Made by a program: the position numbers and the translations under genes
The notes under the pieces: generated by a model
Told to the model about the DNA's origin: nothing
Seen by the model: only the letters and a program-made list of their open reading frames with translations
The model's database searches: none
Shown: piece by piece, positions 60,801-64,000 of the stretch
Position numbering within the stretch: position 1 is the stretch's first letter
Layout of the letters: each line of letters opens with the position of its first letter
Source: an uncultured Acidobacteriaceae bacterium
GTDB taxonomy: Bacteria; Acidobacteriota; Terriglobia; Terriglobales; Acidobacteriaceae
NCBI GenBank assembly: GCA_903911925.1
Contig: CAIWFH010000070.1
Location: 1 to 64,000, forward strand
Reading direction: 5' to 3'
DNA: 64,000 bases

Positions 60801-61660
60801 CTGTCGGCCAGTTACTGCGCCCGTTCCCGCAGTACAGCGGACTGGAATATGCCGGCCAGGGCAGCTTTGCCAGCAATTACCAGGCACTCGAAGCCACGCT
60901 GCAGAAGCGCTTCGCCGGTGGCGGTACCCTGCTGGCGGCTTACACCTACTCCAAGTTGCTCAGCAATACCGACAGCATTACTTCCTGGCTTGAGGCCGGC
61001 GGCGACGGCGCCATCCAGGACTGGAACAACCTCAGGGGCGAGAAGTCTCTCTCCTCGCAGGAAGTCGGACAGCACCTGATCATCAGCTATGTGCTCGATA
61101 TCCCGCTGGGCAAGAACAAGCGGTATCTCAACAACCTGCCGGGCGCGGCCGACAAGATAGTAGGCGGCTGGGGCATCGACGGCGTAACTACCTTCCAGCA
61201 AGGTTTCCCGGTGAACATCTCTGCCGGCGCAGCCAACGGCACCAGCAACTGGGGCGGCGGATTGCGCCCCAATGTAGTTGCCGGCGTGCACAAGGGCGGC
61301 TCTGGAAGCAGGGACGCCCGCGTCCTGAGCGGCCTGCAGGGCAACGCAGGCTGGATCAACCCCGACGCCTTCTCTGAACCTGCGCCGTACACCTTTGGCA
61401 ACGAATCGCGCGTCGACTCCACGCTGAGAACGGATGGCATCGACAACTGGGACTTTGCCGCTTTCAAGCGAACTCCAATTGTCAGGGAGAAGCTGGCATT
61501 CGAGTTCCGCGCCGAACTGTTTAACGTGTTTAACCACGTCCAGTTCGGTCCCCCGTCCACCGGCTATGCGCTGCCCATCAGTTCGAGCGGGTTCGGGCAG
61601 ATCACCAGCCAATTCAACAACCCGCGCCTGGTGCAATTCGCGGGCAAGTTCGTCTTCTAA
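57863..61660 (+). CDS. Oar-like TonB-dependent receptor (1265 aa)
   Basis: The second giant TonB receptor. Signal peptide (SISVLVLLLCAVPGMAQ), carboxypeptidase-regulatory domain (about 35-115, LTGTVVDSSGAIEAGANVTL), plug (ADELPLNGRNVFSLVEVSPS, GGVMNLSTKGGTNNFHGEA) and a barrel ending RLVQFAGKFVF. The start is ATG 57863 behind GGGAGG; the frame opens 48 bases earlier without a ribosome site. It lies 140 bases after the anti-sigma gene and is the likely regulon target. Ligand unknown. A long GC-rich hairpin follows its stop. Confidence 0.9.
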   Translation: MSNQKSTSPGRVLLPGLFSISVLVLLLCAVPGMAQSTYGSLTGTVVDSSGAIEAGANVTLTNIGTSEKQTQTTGDTGLYSFVNLYPGQYRVTVDKAGFKRTERQNVVIQVQQTTRLDVTLSVGQANETVTVTAEAPLLQAETSSLGQVVETRNADELPLNGRNVFSLVEVSPSVVMQGQAGSAATTVNPFAWGNFQIGGSFANQSAEYLDGQPLNIGYVTLPILIPTQDTVAEFKVQTNNIGPEWGKVAGGVMNLSTKGGTNNFHGEAYEYIRNKVLNANNWFSNYHDLGRPPFTQNQFGGNAGGRIFRDKTFFFGSWESFRLRQAQTYTGTVPTQDIYNEIAANANGSPTDVDLSAEYSPTVSQILDPCAGSPAPGGGCTPGVTPPTPTAFAGTSGGSPNVIPGSRVNVTAAKLFIKAFPAPTANLTGLTNNYAANYGAGGNQNQGVARVDQKISDKQHIFGRYSYWNNLNQPTDPLGTGYCQDRCTEIMTTFALAIGYNYVFTPNVIGNINLSASRFRYNRNLINQAYDLSQIGWPATWNGEVPDPARTPPTPFIEGFVADVMSSLGAGSFIQNRDAQGWFSPTLTVVKGRHTFQLGFQFQLDQDDYTQTNTATGTFGFSGSYTQQTLSTPGTPTGTTTYTYPLADYILGWAQNPMNITNHFYGAAQNVNFVAARQYVYGGYINDTYHATSKLTLNLGVRYDVQTPWTERYDRLVDFNPTEPNPFATAAMGVTVLGNVDLVNSSGNPSREALNLNHKGVAPRLGFAYSIDPKTVIRGGYGVFWTPIDTPWATHPLNDPTSSAQTNYTGNQGDAQYPVNTITTPWADFIEPPGRATCAAGSSGTATNCPTVGDPAASGTNYSPVGASEVGWQLQGATVPGINVRDYKYAYTQQWNLDIQRTLWGGWFADVAYAANKGTHLPQYAQQVNQLADSYLAQAASQYDASLPDPNANVAIAQSVTNPFENYSYPGSVMGAPTTTVGQLLRPFPQYSGLEYAGQGSFASNYQALEATLQKRFAGGGTLLAAYTYSKLLSNTDSITSWLEAGGDGAIQDWNNLRGEKSLSSQEVGQHLIISYVLDIPLGKNKRYLNNLPGAADKIVGGWGIDGVTTFQQGFPVNISAGAANGTSNWGGGLRPNVVAGVHKGGSGSRDARVLSGLQGNAGWINPDAFSEPAPYTFGNESRVDSTLRTDGIDNWDFAAFKRTPIVREKLAFEFRAELFNVFNHVQFGPPSTGYALPISSSGFGQITSQFNNPRLVQFAGKFVF

Positions 61661-61674
61661 GCCCCGGCTCAACC

Positions 61675-61705
61675 GTGCGAGCGCGGCACAATGCCGCGCT
61701 CGCAC
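61675..61705 (+). terminator. Hairpin after the TonB receptor
   Basis: GTGCGAGCGCGGCA and TGCCGCGCTCGCAC form a perfect 14-bp stem with a CAA loop, 14 bases after the stop. The T-rich stretch follows only after a gap, so termination may be partial. Confidence 0.65.
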
Positions 61706-63224
61706 ATCCTTATAGTGGTTTTGAGTTTTGCCTGAGGTTAGTTTCTATCCGGCAGATATTGTTCGATGCTAATCGTTCCTTCTTGACTCTTCGGCTGCTC
61801 TATCAAAGAGAAGACCACCGGAAACGCCCGTCGCCGAGTGTTCGGTCAGGTATTGAGCGTGTCTCTTTCAAGCATTGGGTGAAAGAAGCTCCGCTTGCCA
61901 ATTTCAATTACATTGCTGCGCGCGTGCTCTGGTTTTTCTTCGGCTCCCCTTTTCAAATCGTCTTTGCGAGTCAGCGGCCGCTTGTCAATCTGCACCACAT
62001 TGCCCGCCCCCCGCCCAATGCTGCCTTCCGTGCCCTTGCCGGCATCGTCATCGTGTCGCATAAGTTCCCTTTCCTGGGTCTATTCGTGAAGTTCATCCAG
62101 AGTCCTAAGATGGCCAGACTGCTGATCCTGGATGCTCGGATTTGGCTGGTTTATGCGGTCCCGCTGGGATGAATGTTTCAAGTTGCGCAAGCCAATCGGC
62201 GTCGATCAGCCGCGCATGGTCCGGGGCCCGCGCTGGCTCGATGCATTGGCGCCATTCGATAAAACCGCATCCGTTGCCTGGTCCAGGTGGATACCCGGAG
62301 CGCAGTGCCCGGCGCGGTTACGGAACCTGATCTACTGGCATGCCACACGCCGCTAAGGAGCCGAGCATAAGCCTTTGAGCGGACGTTCGAGGTGAGGGAC
62401 TGCCGACGATGGACGCCTGCTCTCTTGCAGGTTAAGAATGACTTCTGCATTTGGGCGCCAATTCCGCTTTCTGCGTTTCTACCCGTCAACTGCCGGGCAC
62501 GCCACTCGGTATTCCATAAGCGCGGAATCGCAACGGCCAAGCCAAGGCAGACAAGGAGACATGGGAGAGTGATGAAGACGCGCATTGTCCTTCCCATCGC
62601 ACCCTCCGTGAAGCACTTGCGGAAGGTTCGCGCCCAGCCAGATGGAGATGCGCGAACCACTTGACGCAGCCGCCGGCCGGTCAAGGAAGTCATTCACAAA
62701 CGCTGGCGCCAAAGGTACTGTCAGGCTCGGGCCGCGTGCGCTGCACTGCAATGAATCCAAGGGTGATACAAACAGGATAGTAATCTCCCTCCGCTTCCCG
62801 TCTTCTTGTTCGGCATCAATCGCCTTGTAAAGCTTTGTAAGGCGAATGATATGACTCTCCGATGCGTCTAGTATTCTGCCTACTGCGTGTGTGCGGGTTG
62901 GGACGGCTAAGTGCACCGGGCCAGACGCGGCGCGAGACTCGCCAAACGCATGAGTTGCGCGCCCTTCGTGCGGCTGCCAACTCCGAATCAGAGATGTAGT
63001 CTGGACACCCGTCCGATGCGGCTAGATAAAAGCTGGTTGACATATATCAAAGGTTCCGCAGCCTCATTGTGCTGGTATTAGGCTGGGGGATTTGTGCGCG
63101 CATATCGAATGACTTCGCGCAGAGGATCATCCCTTAACGCGATCCGAAGTGGTGCGCGGCACGGTTAACCCACCACAACCTCGGCTTGCTGTTCTAACGG
63201 GCCCGGGCACAGGAGGAAGGTACG
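61706..63224. other. Gene-poor stretch of about 1.5 kb
   Basis: I see no gene I can support. Candidate frames on both strands (for example minus strand 61846-62061 and 62479-62916) lack homology and normal codon bias. The stretch may hold decayed genes or non-coding RNA. TTGACATATATC near 63037 could be a promoter element for the porin-like gene that follows. Confidence 0.4.
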
Positions 63225-64000
63225 ATGCGTTCAGTGCAGTTGAGGTATGGGAAGGCGGGCGGCATGCTGATGGCCGTGAGCTTTATCGCCCTATTGTGCA
63301 ATTCGGCAATGTTCGCGCAGCAGACAGGGGACGGACAGGCGATCGACAAGGATACGCTTCAACTGTTGCTGAAAAAGATTGATCAGTTGGAAGCGCGGGT
63401 GAGCCAACTGGAAGCCGAGAAACGCCAGGCCGGAGCGGCCAATCAACCATCTTCCAGCCCCGCTGAAGCTGGCCCCGCACCTCAGCTTGCCGCCGCTGCC
63501 GCGGCCTTGAAGAATTCAACCGGCCAACAGGAACCCCTTCCGCAGCCTCCCAGTTCTTCCCCTGCCGACACCGAGCAGGCTCAAATGGATGGGGGCATGT
63601 CAGACAGAATGGACTTGAGCAAGACACTGCTGCGCATTCGCGGGTTCGGTGACATTTCTCTGCATGGCGACACCATGAAAGGCGACACAACGTCATTCTC
63701 GCTCGGACAACTCGATCTGTTCATCTCCTCGGATGTCTCCGAGAAATTCAAGTTTCTAAGCGAGATCGTCTTTGAAGCGGGAGCCAACAACTTTTATGGC
63801 GTAACCAGTGGACCGGAAAACTCATTCAGTGTGGATATCGAACGTTATCTCATGCAATATTCCCATAACGATTACTTCAATATCTCCGCGGGGCGGGGAC
63901 ACACCGCCATCGGGTACTACAACACCGCCTATCACCACAGCACATGGTTGCAGACCACAACGGGCAGGCCTTTCCTGTTTAACTTTGAAGACCAGGGAGG
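63225..64000 (+). CDS. Porin-like outer-membrane protein, 5' part
   Basis: A gene cut by the window edge; no stop is reached. The ATG has AGGAGG ahead of it. A signal peptide (MAVSFIALLCNSAMFAQ) is followed by a coiled-coil stretch (LQLLLKKIDQLEARVSQLEA), a Pro/Gln/Ala linker, and beta-strands (LRIRGFGDISLHGD, FSLGQLDLFISSDVSEKFKF, RYLMQYSHNDYFNISAGRGH). This order is typical of porins whose N-terminal helix trimerises and whose barrel forms an outer-membrane channel. Substrate unknown. Confidence 0.75.
   Translation, partial: MRSVQLRYGKAGGMLMAVSFIALLCNSAMFAQQTGDGQAIDKDTLQLLLKKIDQLEARVSQLEAEKRQAGAANQPSSSPAEAGPAPQLAAAAAALKNSTGQQEPLPQPPSSSPADTEQAQMDGGMSDRMDLSKTLLRIRGFGDISLHGDTMKGDTTSFSLGQLDLFISSDVSEKFKFLSEIVFEAGANNFYGVTSGPENSFSVDIERYLMQYSHNDYFNISAGRGHTAIGYYNTAYHHSTWLQTTTGRPFLFNFEDQG

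Noticed and set aside
1..64000. tRNA, rRNA, CRISPR, integrase or transposase
   Set aside because: No cloverleaf, ribosomal or regularly spaced repeat and no recombinase motif was recognised while reading; weak candidates could have been missed without a search tool.

Overview
The window looks like chromosomal DNA of an Acidobacteriota member, probably of the Terriglobia lineage. This is inferred from the very long TonB receptors with N-terminal carboxypeptidase-regulatory domains, a futalosine-pathway mqnC, a YpdA-type bacillithiol reductase, many BlaI/BlaR-type and Tat-exported proteins, and dispersed hairpin repeats between genes. The DNA is GC-rich and densely coding on both strands. I found no tRNA, rRNA, CRISPR array, prophage or transposase.

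Region 0.4-26 kb is mixed housekeeping and envelope DNA: an ABC-2 exporter, a secreted serine-protease lipoprotein, a BlaI/BlaR1 pair, an orphan sensor kinase, ypdA, a VapBC-type toxin-antitoxin pair, an FKBP isomerase, a cyclic-nucleotide-domain/DUF1003 membrane protein, outer-membrane barrels, a class I fumarase broken by two single-base frameshifts, a cytochrome c, mqnC, nikR, a TonB receptor with a dyad-rich leader, a MogA/MoaB-type molybdopterin protein and a secreted esterase.

Region 26-48.7 kb is the most interesting part. It mixes carbohydrate enzymes (rhamnulokinase, a mutarotase-fold protein, a discoidin-domain GH2, a GH43/GH130-like propeller, an aldehyde dehydrogenase, an APH-fold kinase coupled to an aberrant enolase) with a cobalamin system. 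On the minus strand, in order, are a RACo-like corrinoid activator, a DUF1638 protein, a corrinoid protein, a UroD-family methyltransferase, a BtuF-like binding protein, a cobalamin riboswitch, BtuC, BtuD and a glycosidase. A second UroD-family methyltransferase lies at 30.3-31.3 kb. I infer a B12-dependent methyl-transfer system with its own B12 import. Because it is interleaved with sugar genes, demethylation of a methylated sugar or plant-derived methoxyl compound is a reasonable but unproven hypothesis.

Region 49-61.7 kb is a polymer-foraging block: a 1261-residue TonB receptor, a secreted GH2 enzyme, and an ECF sigma factor/soluble zinc anti-sigma pair followed by a second giant TonB receptor. 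About 1.5 kb without a convincing gene follows, and the window ends inside a porin-like outer-membrane gene.

Two families of dispersed palindromes, four copies each, sit between genes throughout. One shows compensatory changes in its arms and therefore looks like a conserved RNA or DNA hairpin.
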